A stretch of DNA of 64,000 nt, taken from positions 1,302,001 through 1,366,000 of the forward strand of contig NZ_FUZZ01000001.1 in the NCBI RefSeq assembly GCF_900168065.1, given 5' to 3'. This stretch comes from Chitinophaga ginsengisegetis (lineage in GTDB: Bacteria; Bacteroidota; Bacteroidia; Chitinophagales; Chitinophagaceae). This document shows positions 36,818-44,703 of this stretch, one piece after another (position 1 is the first letter of the stretch; each line of letters starts with the position of its first letter). Position numbers and translations under genes: made by a program. The notes beneath the pieces were generated by a model. The model saw only the letters and a program-made list of their open reading frames with translations. It did no database searches and had not been told where the DNA came from.

Positions 36818-37687
36818 ATGGGAACAAAACAACCATCAATACTGGTCACCAAAGCCTCCGGAGTTACAGTACCTTTTTCTGCAGAAAAGATCAGGCAATC
36901 CCTGAAAAGGTCCGGCGCCCGGCCAGAAGTGATTGATACGGTTCTGGATGAGTTATATCAGCAGGTATATCCCAATATGCCGACCCGTATGATATACAAG
37001 ACTGCATATGGGTTGCTGAAGAAACTGTCGAAACCTTCAGCCGGAAGATACCAGTTGAAACAGGCCATATTTGAACTTGGGCCATCAGGATTTCCCTTTG
37101 AACAATACGTAGCCGAGCTATTCCGGCAGGAAGGTTTCACGGCAACAACCAACCAGATACTGGAAGGACATTGTGTTAAACATGAGGTAGATATACTGGC
37201 GGTTAAAAACAATATCACCAATATCATGGAATGCAAATATCATCAGCAGCGGGGAACTTTCTGTGATGTAAAGATCCCGCTTTATGTTGAATCGAGATTC
37301 AGGGATATAGAACGGCAATGGAAAAGCACGCATGAAAAAAAACAACAACACTGCGAGGCATGGCTGATTACCAATACCCGCTTCTCAACGGACGCCGTGC
37401 AATACGCACAATGTATGGGATTACATCTCATGTCATGGGACTTTCCCGCAGGGAAAAGCCTGAAGGATATCATTGACAAGGCAGGTTTATATCCGGTTAC
37501 CTGTCTTACTACACTCAGCCGGAGCGAAAAATGCAGGTTACTGGAGAGAGGAATTATACTGTGCAAAACTTTAGCGGAACATGCATCATACCTGGAAGAA
37601 GCAGGGATAGCCGCGCCCAGGAGAGATCTGGCGATAGCTGAAGCCCAGCATCTCTGCCAAGAACTTACAAAACCGGAAATGGCTTAA
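36818..37687 (+). CDS. ATP-cone domain fused to Mrr-like restriction endonuclease domain
   Basis: This 289-aa protein has an ATP-cone domain (about 5-90: TKASGVTVPFSAEKIRQSLK and MPTRMIYKTAYGLLKKLSK), a nucleotide-sensing module known from ribonucleotide reductase and NrdR. A PD-(D/E)xK nuclease domain follows (about 95-210) with FPFEQYVAELFRQEGF, HEVDILAVKNN and IMECKYH, the D-(x)n-E-x-K active site of Mrr-type enzymes. The C-terminal 80 residues are helical. It precedes polX by 37 nt. A nucleotide-gated DNA nuclease for repair or degradation is plausible; no methylase accompanies it, so ordinary restriction-modification is unlikely. Confidence 0.85.
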   Translation: MGTKQPSILVTKASGVTVPFSAEKIRQSLKRSGARPEVIDTVLDELYQQVYPNMPTRMIYKTAYGLLKKLSKPSAGRYQLKQAIFELGPSGFPFEQYVAELFRQEGFTATTNQILEGHCVKHEVDILAVKNNITNIMECKYHQQRGTFCDVKIPLYVESRFRDIERQWKSTHEKKQQHCEAWLITNTRFSTDAVQYAQCMGLHLMSWDFPAGKSLKDIIDKAGLYPVTCLTTLSRSEKCRLLERGIILCKTLAEHASYLEEAGIAAPRRDLAIAEAQHLCQELTKPEMA

Positions 37688-37724
37688 ACAGTCACCGGAA
37701 CAGATAACTATTAAAACTACCAAT

Positions 37725-39227
37725 ATGAAAAACATGGTAAAAAAAATCCCCGAAGCGCTGTCTGAACTGCTGGAGATTAAAGGGATCAGTACCACCAATG
37801 TTATGGCTATACATGAACAACTGGGCATAAATAACATCAATGAATGTAACACCGCTGTCGCATCAGGACAGCTGGCCAACATAAAAGGATTAACTGCAGG
37901 AAAGGTAGAAAATATCAGGCGGGCCCTGAAACTCGCCAAAGATACCCGCGTTCAGTTATGGGACGCGCTGCTGGCTGCTGAAGAAATACTGAGAGCCGTA
38001 AAGCAATTCCCTGAAGTAGAAAAGGCTGCACTCACCGGCAGCCTGAGAAGAAAAAAAGACACCATCGGCGATATCGATATGGTGCTACAGGTAAAAGCGC
38101 CGCTCAGGAAACATTTAATATACAAAATCAGCAGGCTTCCTTCTGTAACAAGGATCATTGCAGCTGGCAGGGAAAGGGTGAGCATCCTTTTACAGAATCA
38201 TATGCAGGTGGATATCCGGCTGGCTGACCAGAAAAATTATGCCGCCGCTCTTTTATACTATACCGGGCCGGTATGGCATAATAAATGGCTTGAAAACCAG
38301 GCCAGGGAAAAAGGCTTCCTGTTTAGTCCCAATGGGTTGTCGGACCTGCAAACAGGAAAACTTATAGCCGTGGACACCGAAGAAGATATTTACGGACAAC
38401 TGCAAATGACATGTCCGGATCCTGAATTAAGAGAAGACGAAACAAATATTACTACAGCGGCAAAACATTCCCTGTTTTCCCTGGTCACATTCGGCCAGAT
38501 AAAAGGGGATATGCAGATCCACAGCAACTGGAGCGATGGCGAAGAGAGCTTTGAACGCATTGCCCATTATGTATTGCATGTTTTTCCACACTACCAGTAC
38601 ATCGTAGTTACAGACCACGCATCTGATGAAAAAACAATAGGTTCACTGCAACCGGAAAATTTCGCCGGGCAATCCGCTGAAATAGACCGGGTTAATCAAT
38701 ACCTGGGCTTTAACTTTATAAAGAAAGGTATAGAAACAGATATCCTGGAAGATGGCCGTTTAAGTCTCACAGATGAGCAGCTTAAGCAGTTCGACTGGGT
38801 AATTGCCTCCATCCATAGCGGCTTCTCTCACGACAACACAGACAGGATCATAAAAGCCTGCGAAAACCCGTATGTGCATTGTATAGGGCATCCCAGCGGC
38901 CGGTTGATTGGCGCCCGGAAACCCTCACCGGTTAACTGGAACCTCATTTTTGAACGGGCCGCTGCCACCGGTACAGCTATGGAAATCAATGCACGCCCAA
39001 ACCGCCTGGATCTCAATGATGAACTGGTTAAAACGGCGATAAAAAATAATGTAAAACTGGTGATTGATACAGATGCACATACCCTGCCTCACTTCGATTT
39101 TATGCAACTGGGAGTATGGGTGGCAAGAAGAGCTGCCTGTGGTAAGCATGATATCCTGAACACCGGAAGCTGGGAAGAAATTGAGAAATTCAAAAAGAAT
39201 AAAGTACAACTCCTGAAAAAAGGCTGA
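37725..39227 (+). CDS. polX: DNA polymerase X family protein with PHP domain
   Basis: This 500-aa protein has a helix-hairpin-helix pair (LLEIKGISTTNVMAIHEQLG; NIKGLTAGKVENIRRAL), a nucleotidyltransferase palm with GSLRRKKDTIGDIDM (catalytic Asp pair) and HMQVDIRLAD, and a C-terminal PHP phosphoesterase domain (about 255-495) with VVTDHASD, GIETDILEDG, IASIHSGF, CIGHPSGR and VIDTDAH. Family members are gap-filling repair polymerases with 3'-5' exonuclease. It is about 70 residues shorter than usual at the N-terminus, so the 8-kDa lyase region is reduced. PHP motif I reads MQIHSNWSDG: Gln replaces the first His of the usual HxH. Confidence 0.88.
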   Translation: MKNMVKKIPEALSELLEIKGISTTNVMAIHEQLGINNINECNTAVASGQLANIKGLTAGKVENIRRALKLAKDTRVQLWDALLAAEEILRAVKQFPEVEKAALTGSLRRKKDTIGDIDMVLQVKAPLRKHLIYKISRLPSVTRIIAAGRERVSILLQNHMQVDIRLADQKNYAAALLYYTGPVWHNKWLENQAREKGFLFSPNGLSDLQTGKLIAVDTEEDIYGQLQMTCPDPELREDETNITTAAKHSLFSLVTFGQIKGDMQIHSNWSDGEESFERIAHYVLHVFPHYQYIVVTDHASDEKTIGSLQPENFAGQSAEIDRVNQYLGFNFIKKGIETDILEDGRLSLTDEQLKQFDWVIASIHSGFSHDNTDRIIKACENPYVHCIGHPSGRLIGARKPSPVNWNLIFERAAATGTAMEINARPNRLDLNDELVKTAIKNNVKLVIDTDAHTLPHFDFMQLGVWVARRAACGKHDILNTGSWEEIEKFKKNKVQLLKKG

Positions 39228-40721
39228 TCAGTACCTGTTATAAACATCTTCATAAAACCTGATCTCGCCCATATTATCCGGCCAGGCTGTATTGTACAAT
39301 ACAAAAACCAGCGCAGGTATTTTCACCGGCAGCACAACTGGTTTCTGATCCGCCTGCGGCCCGCTTTTAATAAGATTATCCATTGTTTGAGCATTGGCCT
39401 CATCCAGTAATAAACGTGCCAGCGAAGCCGCTTCTTCTACCCTGATGCAGCCATGACTGAAAAACCGCTGCTTCAGCATAAACAGGTTTTTGCCAGGCGT
39501 ATCATGCAGGTACACCGTAAACGGACTATAAAAATTCAGCTTTACAATGCCCAGGGAGTTATCGCAACCGGTATTCTGACGGATAACATAAGGAAAATTG
39601 CCGGCACTGAGAGATTGCCAGTTAATATCAGCGGCATTTACTATCCTGCCCTTCTTGTCCAGTATTTCAAACTGGTTGTCTTCAAGATAGCTGCGATCCA
39701 GTTTTATCCGGGGGAGTAATTCCCTGGTGGCAATTCTGTGAGGAACCATCCAATAGGGATATAATACCACCTCAGTAATACGGCTTGCCAATGTAGGCGT
39801 TGGTGTGCTCTTCTTTCCGGTAATAACCCTGGAATATAATACTGGTTTATTATCCTGGAACAATTGCAGCCCGGTGGATGGGATATTGACCACCACGCTT
39901 GTATATGGCCGGTAGCTGTACAACCAACGGATATGATTCAATGCAACTTTCAATTCCCTGATGCGGGAAACAAACGGAACATTCAGTGCACGCAAAAAAC
40001 CGCTGCGCAATACCCCGTCACTCAATACATTGAACTTTCCCTGCGCTTTTATGATGCTCTCCTGCAGCCGGCCGGCCTCTATACTGTCCCCGAATCCTAA
40101 CTGCCCTAACCTTTTAATCAGGGCAATATTGGTGGTATCTGCTTTCAGCGATACCACAGGCGTCTCTGCAAAACCACTATCTGAAAGTGCAGTATAAAAA
40201 TAAGTGAGGGTCTTCTTAACCGCCGCATAAGCGGCGGCCTCCGGTTCAATATGTTGAAGGAAAAAAGAAAAACTGTCGGTCAGCAAACAATCCGCCAGCA
40301 AACGGGCCATCTCAGGCCGTTTGTCCGGCAATCCGGCCAAACCATTATATCTTACTGCCGCGCTATTCACCGGTCCGTAGGCAACATCACAAAAGAAACG
40401 GATAGCTTGTGCCGTAATACGCCGGTCGGCTGCAACGGCATCGGTATCGGGTAAAGTACGCAGAGTATCCTCCGCCATCGAATATATAAACTGCGACTGA
40501 TAATCATTCTCTTCTAATCCCAGGAAAGGAGCCTGCTTAAAAAAAACCATCAGCTGCTGTAAAACGGGTTTCCTGCCGGGCGACAACCACACCACCTGTT
40601 GTTGCATTCTGCCGTAAAATACAGTCACAGCAGCAGAATCATCCGTCAAATGCAGCGCGCTGGCAGTTGTGAAAAGAGAAAACAACAGCAGCGTTATGAG
40701 TGAAATAATATACTTCATCAC
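39228..40721 (-). CDS. L,D-transpeptidase, YcbB-like (YkuD catalytic domain)
   Basis: This 497-aa exported protein has a signal peptide (MMKYIISLITLLLFSLFTTA), a helical scaffold (about 40-250) and a YkuD domain (about 255-470): VVNIPSTGLQLFQDNKPVLY, VITGKKSTPTP and the catalytic SHGCIRV (Cys425). YcbB-type enzymes make 3-3 cross-links in peptidoglycan and help cells survive envelope stress. Its start overlaps the flavodoxin stop by 4 nt, placing it last in the hsp20 operon. Its end abuts the convergent polX stop with no gap. Confidence 0.9.
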   Translation of the reverse strand: MMKYIISLITLLLFSLFTTASALHLTDDSAAVTVFYGRMQQQVVWLSPGRKPVLQQLMVFFKQAPFLGLEENDYQSQFIYSMAEDTLRTLPDTDAVAADRRITAQAIRFFCDVAYGPVNSAAVRYNGLAGLPDKRPEMARLLADCLLTDSFSFFLQHIEPEAAAYAAVKKTLTYFYTALSDSGFAETPVVSLKADTTNIALIKRLGQLGFGDSIEAGRLQESIIKAQGKFNVLSDGVLRSGFLRALNVPFVSRIRELKVALNHIRWLYSYRPYTSVVVNIPSTGLQLFQDNKPVLYSRVITGKKSTPTPTLASRITEVVLYPYWMVPHRIATRELLPRIKLDRSYLEDNQFEILDKKGRIVNAADINWQSLSAGNFPYVIRQNTGCDNSLGIVKLNFYSPFTVYLHDTPGKNLFMLKQRFFSHGCIRVEEAASLARLLLDEANAQTMDNLIKSGPQADQKPVVLPVKIPALVFVLYNTAWPDNMGEIRFYEDVYNRY

Positions 40722-41233
40722 GCGGCCACCTCACTCAGCTTCCTGACAGCATTGATAATGGCTTCCAGGTGTTCTTTTTTAACGTCATTATAATCTTCCA
40801 TGGAGATGTCATCCGTTTTATCGCTGGCCAGTTTGGAACCAATGGTCAGTAGCAGCTTGTCTATCCATGAAAGCTTATTAAATTCCAGTTTTCCAGGCAG
40901 GAAGAAAGGCACACACCTGCTCCTCAGGGATTCCGATATATTTGTGGTCAGGTAGCCCTCCAGCTTTTCTTTATCTGAAGAAGGCGTTCCTGACACCAGG
41001 AAAAGAAACAGGCGTTTACTGATAATTATATCCCCATGCTCTTTCAGCCATTTACGCAGCTGTAGTTTACCAATGTAAATACTGGAACCGAGGATAATGC
41101 AATCTGCATCTGCCAGTTGCTGCGCGGTTTCCGAACCAGCCGGAATAACCGGCCATCCCAACATACTTCCCAGCCACAGCGCATACTGACGGGTAGCGCC
41201 ATATTTGCCTTTGTAAATAATAAGACCTTTCAT
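40718..41233 (-). CDS. Flavodoxin-domain protein (HemG-like)
   Basis: This 171-aa protein starts MKGLIIYKGKYGATRQYALW, a phosphate-binding loop of the flavodoxin type in which the usual T/S-x-T-G-x-T pattern becomes YKGKYGATRQYA. It continues ADCIILGSSIYIGKLQLRKW and LFLFLVSGTPSSD. The family includes menaquinone-dependent protoporphyrinogen oxidase; here, in a stress operon, it may be a general FMN electron carrier. It lies 12 nt after a universal stress protein gene and overlaps the L,D-transpeptidase start. Confidence 0.82.
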   Translation of the reverse strand: MKGLIIYKGKYGATRQYALWLGSMLGWPVIPAGSETAQQLADADCIILGSSIYIGKLQLRKWLKEHGDIIISKRLFLFLVSGTPSSDKEKLEGYLTTNISESLRSRCVPFFLPGKLEFNKLSWIDKLLLTIGSKLASDKTDDISMEDYNDVKKEHLEAIINAVRKLSEVAA

Positions 41234-41245
41234 GATCGGCTCATT

Positions 41246-42082
41246 TTAAGGATGAGTAATGAATACAGGTATATTCACTGTACGCAGAATGTTATCAGCA
41301 TCGCTGCGATGAAAAAAACGGGAAACACCACTCCTGCCGTACGCGCCGTAAGTAACAATACAGTCTTTCCGGTGAATCAGTAATGCCAGGAACTCCGTTG
41401 CCGGCTCACCATTCAGGATAATGTACTCCACTGTGTCATAATGCATATCCAGGTATTCCCGGAGTTGGGGTTCCCAGGGCATTACCTTGTTATTATTCTC
41501 CGCTACATACACCACTTTCACCGGCATATCAGCATATCCCGGGAAAAGCTCGGTGAACTGCCTGATGGCATACATGGAAGAAAAAGTGCCATTATAGGAA
41601 AATATAATCTCTTTAACCGGCGACATCACTTCCGGCAAAACCATCACCGGGCACTCTGCTTCTGCCAGCAAATCTTTTACAAACCGGGGAGGGTCTGTAT
41701 CGTATAATGTAGCAAATGACGTGCTGTTACCAATCAGTAAAAGATCAGCAAACCTGCTTTCTTCCACTACTTTCTCTGCCGGTACTCCTGCAGTTTCCCG
41801 GACCTTAATATCCACATTACTGCCATCACAGATTTCATGTAGTTGTTTCAGGTTTTTATCCCGCTGGAATTCCAACGCGGCCCTGCTCTCAGCAGTAATC
41901 TGTTCATAATTGTAGGCATAACCTCCCGGGTACATGGTGCCCATTGGTGTCAGCTCACTTACAATATCATCCAGGCATACCACCGTTAAAGGACTTTCTG
42001 CCTCTCTGGCTATATACTTAAACGCTTCTACCTGTTCGTCTGAAAAGTGAAGCGCATCTATTGCAGCAATAATCTTTTTCAT
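41246..42082 (-). CDS. Universal stress protein, tandem USP domains
   Basis: A protein of about 278 aa with two USP halves. The first starts MKKIIAAIDALHFSDEQVEA and contains ESRFADLLLIGNSTSF; the second starts VKEIIFSYNGTFSSMYAIRQ and ends IVTYGAYGRSGVSRFFHRSD, in the region of the ATP-binding loop. USP proteins bind ATP or act in redox and energy stress. It is the third gene of the hsp20 operon. I chose Met at 42082, 21 nt after the preceding USP stop; seven residues upstream are less likely. Confidence 0.9.
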   Translation of the reverse strand: MKKIIAAIDALHFSDEQVEAFKYIAREAESPLTVVCLDDIVSELTPMGTMYPGGYAYNYEQITAESRAALEFQRDKNLKQLHEICDGSNVDIKVRETAGVPAEKVVEESRFADLLLIGNSTSFATLYDTDPPRFVKDLLAEAECPVMVLPEVMSPVKEIIFSYNGTFSSMYAIRQFTELFPGYADMPVKVVYVAENNNKVMPWEPQLREYLDMHYDTVEYIILNGEPATEFLALLIHRKDCIVTYGAYGRSGVSRFFHRSDADNILRTVNIPVFITHP

Positions 42083-42103
42083 AGTGATTATAGTTTTAAA
42101 CAA

Positions 42104-42937
42104 TTAATAATGAGTGATAAAAACAGGCTGCGTCACCAGTTTTACTACCAGCGTAGCCGGGTTAGGAACAAATGCGGTGGACAAAACACTCCGTCCGTAA
42201 GCTCCCATTACAATAAATACTTTTTCTTTGCTGAACATAAATTCCAATAAACGGGTGCTAACGCTTTCATCTTCCACCACCTGGATCTCCGTGTTATTGT
42301 AGTGCGTATCCAGCCATTCCCGCAGCCTTGCTTCGTCGCCTTTAATGGGTTTACCGGTTTCTGTTACACTCAGCACGGTTGCCTTACATGTTCCAAGCTG
42401 AGGGAACAGGTTCGTGAACTGTTTCATCGCAAATACTGATGAGCAGCTACCGTTGTAAGTGAAGATAATTTCGTCAACTCCGTCAAAATCTTCCGGCGCT
42501 ATCACCACCGGGCATTCCGATTTCTCCAGTACCTCCTTTACAAATGTTGTTGGAATGCTTTCCGGTCTCCATGAAAATGACGTAGCAGCATCCAATACTA
42601 TCAGGTCGGCATAACGGCTTTCCTTTACCACTTCCGTAACCGGCATACCTGCATCCAGGTGTACCAGGCAGTTCACGCCATTCGACTCACAGATATTTTT
42701 GAACCGGTCTATATTTTTATCTCTGAAGAGATTTTTCTGATCTTCCAATTCAATTCCCGGAACTGGTTTTCCGACCGCAATTTCCCGGATATCCTCCGCC
42801 GATCTCAATTCCAATACCTGGTTTTCAAGAAACACACCTGTAAGTTTTGAATGCGTGAGATTACAGAGATAACAGGCAAATTCAAGGCTAGGTCCGTTAA
42901 AGCTTACCGCATCTGTTACAAATAATATTTTTTTCAT
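42104..42937 (-). CDS. Universal stress protein, tandem USP domains
   Basis: This 277-aa protein has two USP halves: MKKILFVTDAVSFNGPSLEF with ESRYADLIVLDAATSF, then VDEIIFTYNGSCSSVFAMKQ with VFIVMGAYGRSVLSTAF. It resembles the USP divergent from hsp20 (43646) most closely among the four paralogues. It is the second gene of the hsp20 operon, separated from hsp20 by 64 nt containing a hairpin that may reduce read-through. Confidence 0.92.
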   Translation of the reverse strand: MKKILFVTDAVSFNGPSLEFACYLCNLTHSKLTGVFLENQVLELRSAEDIREIAVGKPVPGIELEDQKNLFRDKNIDRFKNICESNGVNCLVHLDAGMPVTEVVKESRYADLIVLDAATSFSWRPESIPTTFVKEVLEKSECPVVIAPEDFDGVDEIIFTYNGSCSSVFAMKQFTNLFPQLGTCKATVLSVTETGKPIKGDEARLREWLDTHYNNTEIQVVEDESVSTRLLEFMFSKEKVFIVMGAYGRSVLSTAFVPNPATLVVKLVTQPVFITHY

Positions 42938-42955
42938 AACACTATTTTTTCAGGA

Positions 42956-42985
42956 TTTAAAACCCGGTCAGATGGGCTGGCCGGG
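42956..42985 (-). terminator. Hairpin with U-run between hsp20 and the USP gene (partial terminator)
   Basis: CCCGG (42963-42967) pairs with CCGGG (42981-42985), extended by CAG/CTG across one mismatch. On the minus strand it is followed by TTTTAAAT. It would lower expression of the downstream genes relative to hsp20. Confidence 0.45.
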
Positions 42986-43001
42986 CCTTGCAGATCAGCA
43001 T

Positions 43002-43454
43002 CTATTTAACAGCTATCTGGACGCTTTTACCATTCTTTTTTGCATCCTCATTTTTGGGAAGCTTCAATTTTAACACCCCTTCTTCATAATGTGCTTCAAT
43101 TTTCTCTTTACTGATACTTTCAGGGAGATTAAAGCTGCGGGAAAAACTGCTGTAATTATATTCCCGTCTGCTGTATTTCTCATTCTTTTCTTCCTTTTCA
43201 TTTTCTGTTTCCGCGCTTACAGTAAGCACATTGCCCTCCAGGTTAATCCTGAAATCTTCCTTTTTCATACCGGGAGCAGCAACGGACAGATTGTAACTCT
43301 CTTTGTCTTCACTCACGTTCACTGCCGGAACAGTTAGCTCCGCTAAAGACCGGCCACCATTAAAATCAGTAGTCCATTCCCGCCACGGTTTAAAGAAATC
43401 ATCAAATAATGATGGGAAAAGTGTGCTGCGTTTGGTTAGTGCTTGAGATGACAT
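43002..43454 (-). CDS. Small heat-shock protein, Hsp20/alpha-crystallin family
   Basis: This 150-aa protein has an N-terminal arm (TLFPSLFDDFFKPWREWTTD) and an alpha-crystallin domain (about 40-140): VPAVNVSEDKESYNLSVAAP, GMKKEDFRINLEGNVLTVSA, FSRSFNLPESISKEKIEAHY and the closing GVLKLKLPK. It is an ATP-independent holdase. It heads a five-gene minus-strand operon with two USPs, a flavodoxin and an L,D-transpeptidase. It has an unusually strong Shine-Dalgarno sequence and its own FNR-like-box promoter. Confidence 0.95.
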   Translation of the reverse strand: MSSQALTKRSTLFPSLFDDFFKPWREWTTDFNGGRSLAELTVPAVNVSEDKESYNLSVAAPGMKKEDFRINLEGNVLTVSAETENEKEEKNEKYSRREYNYSSFSRSFNLPESISKEKIEAHYEEGVLKLKLPKNEDAKKNGKSVQIAVK

Positions 43455-43459
43455 AAAAT

Positions 43460-43467
43460 ACCTCCTT
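43460..43467 (-). promoter_or_regulatory. Perfect Shine-Dalgarno site of hsp20
   Basis: AAGGAGGT on the minus strand, 5 nt before the ATG. Most genes of Bacteroidota, including the neighbours here, lack such a site. Confidence 0.8.
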
Positions 43468-43489
43468 GTTTTTGGTTAATAATTTTATG

Positions 43490-43554
43490 CTAAACTATCG
43501 CGTACCGGGGCATGAAAAAATGATCAATCTCAATAGAGATCCTGATTGTAATCA
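43490..43554 (-). promoter_or_regulatory. Promoter with FNR-like box for the hsp20 operon
   Basis: The box TGATTGTAATCA (43543-43554), or TGATTACAATCA on this strand, lies exactly 57 nt before a -7-like TAGTTTAG (43497-43490). The hsp20 ATG is at 43454. Confidence 0.65.
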
Positions 43555-43568
43555 TACCTGCCCCGTTG

Positions 43569-43633
43569 TGTCCATAATCATACTACAGGCTGACCGCAAT
43601 CATAGTTGCCGGGAGTCTTCCGGGTTAACTTTA
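43569..43633 (+). promoter_or_regulatory. Promoter with degenerate FNR-like box for the divergent USP gene
   Basis: TGTCCATAATCA (43569-43580) matches six of eight fixed positions, with an intact proximal ATCA half. The -7-like TAACTTTA (43626-43633) is exactly 57 nt on. The start codon is at 43646. Confidence 0.55.
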
Positions 43634-43645
43634 AGAAAAAAAACT

Positions 43646-44482
43646 ATGGAAAAAATACTATTGGTGGTATGCGGCGCTACTCCTACCCTCAGCGCAATAA
43701 ACTTCGCCTGTTACCTGTCCGACATTACGCGGTCAAGGCTCACCGGGCTCTTTTTTGAAAAAGATACATACGCAGATAAACCGGAAATAAAAAAAGTTTA
43801 CGGAATGCCCTATGTGGAAAGTATTACATCCCGTGATCTCCCGGAATACGGCAGAAAAACCAGAAAAGCAGAGGACCATATCCGGCTGTTCGAAGAAACA
43901 TGTGATGAAAAGGGAATAGCGGCGTATTCGAAATATATTAATGGACCGGCACTGGAAGACATTATAGAAGAAAGCAGGTTTGCAGACCTGATCATCGCAG
44001 ATGCAGCAGTTTCCGATATTTCAAAAATCCAGGAAGCGCCCTCTCCCTTTCTCCAGAAACTTCTTATTTCCGCTCAGTGTCCGGTAATTATCGCCCCGTC
44101 CTCCTTTACACCAATAGAAGAAATTGTATTTTGTTACGATGGCAGCCCATCCGCGGTATTTGCCATGAAGCAATTAACTTATACTTTACCTGAACTTGGT
44201 GAAGCCAGGGCCACTGTAGTGCAAATTAAAGAAGAAGAAATTAAGGGTGATGAAAAGAAAAGGATAACCAACTGGCTCAGCAAACACTTTGAGTATGCAG
44301 ATATCACTACCATAAAAGGCGGCTCAGAAAAAGCGCTGTTCGACTACCTGCTCAGGAAACAACATGCACTGGTAGTAATGGGCGCCTATGGCAGAAATAT
44401 GGTATCAAGATTATTCAGACACAGTCATGCAGATCTTCTCATTAAAACGCTGGCATATCCCGTTTTCATCACCCATTATTAA
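43646..44482 (+). CDS. Universal stress protein, tandem USP domains
   Basis: A 278-aa protein with two USP halves: MEKILLVVCGATPTLSAINF with ESRFADLIIADAAV, then IEEIVFCYDGSPSAVFAMKQ with ALVVMGAYGRNMVSRLFRHS. I chose Met at 43646, because the frame extended back to 43466 crosses the predicted divergent promoters and adds 60 residues unlike any USP. It is divergent from hsp20 and is followed after 20 nt by a 57-aa membrane protein gene. Confidence 0.92.
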   Translation: MEKILLVVCGATPTLSAINFACYLSDITRSRLTGLFFEKDTYADKPEIKKVYGMPYVESITSRDLPEYGRKTRKAEDHIRLFEETCDEKGIAAYSKYINGPALEDIIEESRFADLIIADAAVSDISKIQEAPSPFLQKLLISAQCPVIIAPSSFTPIEEIVFCYDGSPSAVFAMKQLTYTLPELGEARATVVQIKEEEIKGDEKKRITNWLSKHFEYADITTIKGGSEKALFDYLLRKQHALVVMGAYGRNMVSRLFRHSHADLLIKTLAYPVFITHY

Positions 44483-44502
44483 AATCATTAAAAAGTAGAT
44501 TT

Positions 44503-44676
44503 ATGCAACGCGTACTTCACCTTCCGTCAATACATCATGTATCTGCCTATGTGGAAAAGATACTGTCCTGGGCGGTAGCCCTGCTGCTTCCTGTTGCAAC
44601 ATACACTTTGCTTATCAGGCTGGCCGTTTATTTTATGGAACTGCTGTATGAAATATTCATCCGGTATCAATACTAA
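44503..44676 (+). CDS. Small single-span membrane protein, 57 aa
   Basis: An ATG at 44503 opens 57 codons, starting MQRVLHLPSIHHVSAYVEKI, with one long hydrophobic stretch (LSWAVALLLPVATYTLLIRL, about 21-40) and an aromatic C-terminus (ELLYEIFIRYQY). It follows the USP stop by 20 nt on the same strand and its stop lies at the edge of a hairpin. I recognise no family. Position in the stress island and the membrane segment support a real gene; alternatively it is an unused frame. Confidence 0.55.
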   Translation: MQRVLHLPSIHHVSAYVEKILSWAVALLLPVATYTLLIRLAVYFMELLYEIFIRYQY

Positions 44677-44703
44677 GGCAGGCGCTGTCAGGCCCTGCCC
44701 TTA
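44675..44703. terminator. Weak hairpin between the small membrane gene and htrA
   Basis: AAGGCAGG (44675-44682) can pair with CCTGCCCTT (44693-44701) with one bulge. It lies between convergent genes that end at 44676 and 44701. There is no T-run. Confidence 0.35.

Noticed and set aside
36818..37687. Restriction-modification system
   Set aside because: There is a nuclease domain but no methyltransferase or specificity gene nearby; the partner gene is polX.
43591..43602. TGACCGCAATCA (7 of 8 matches) as the operator of the USP gene at 43646
   Set aside because: A -7 at 57 nt would fall inside the coding region; the weaker box at 43569 has the correct phase with TAACTTTA at 43626.
43466..43645. 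60-residue N-terminal extension of the USP gene
   Set aside because: It runs through the divergent promoter region and does not resemble any USP.
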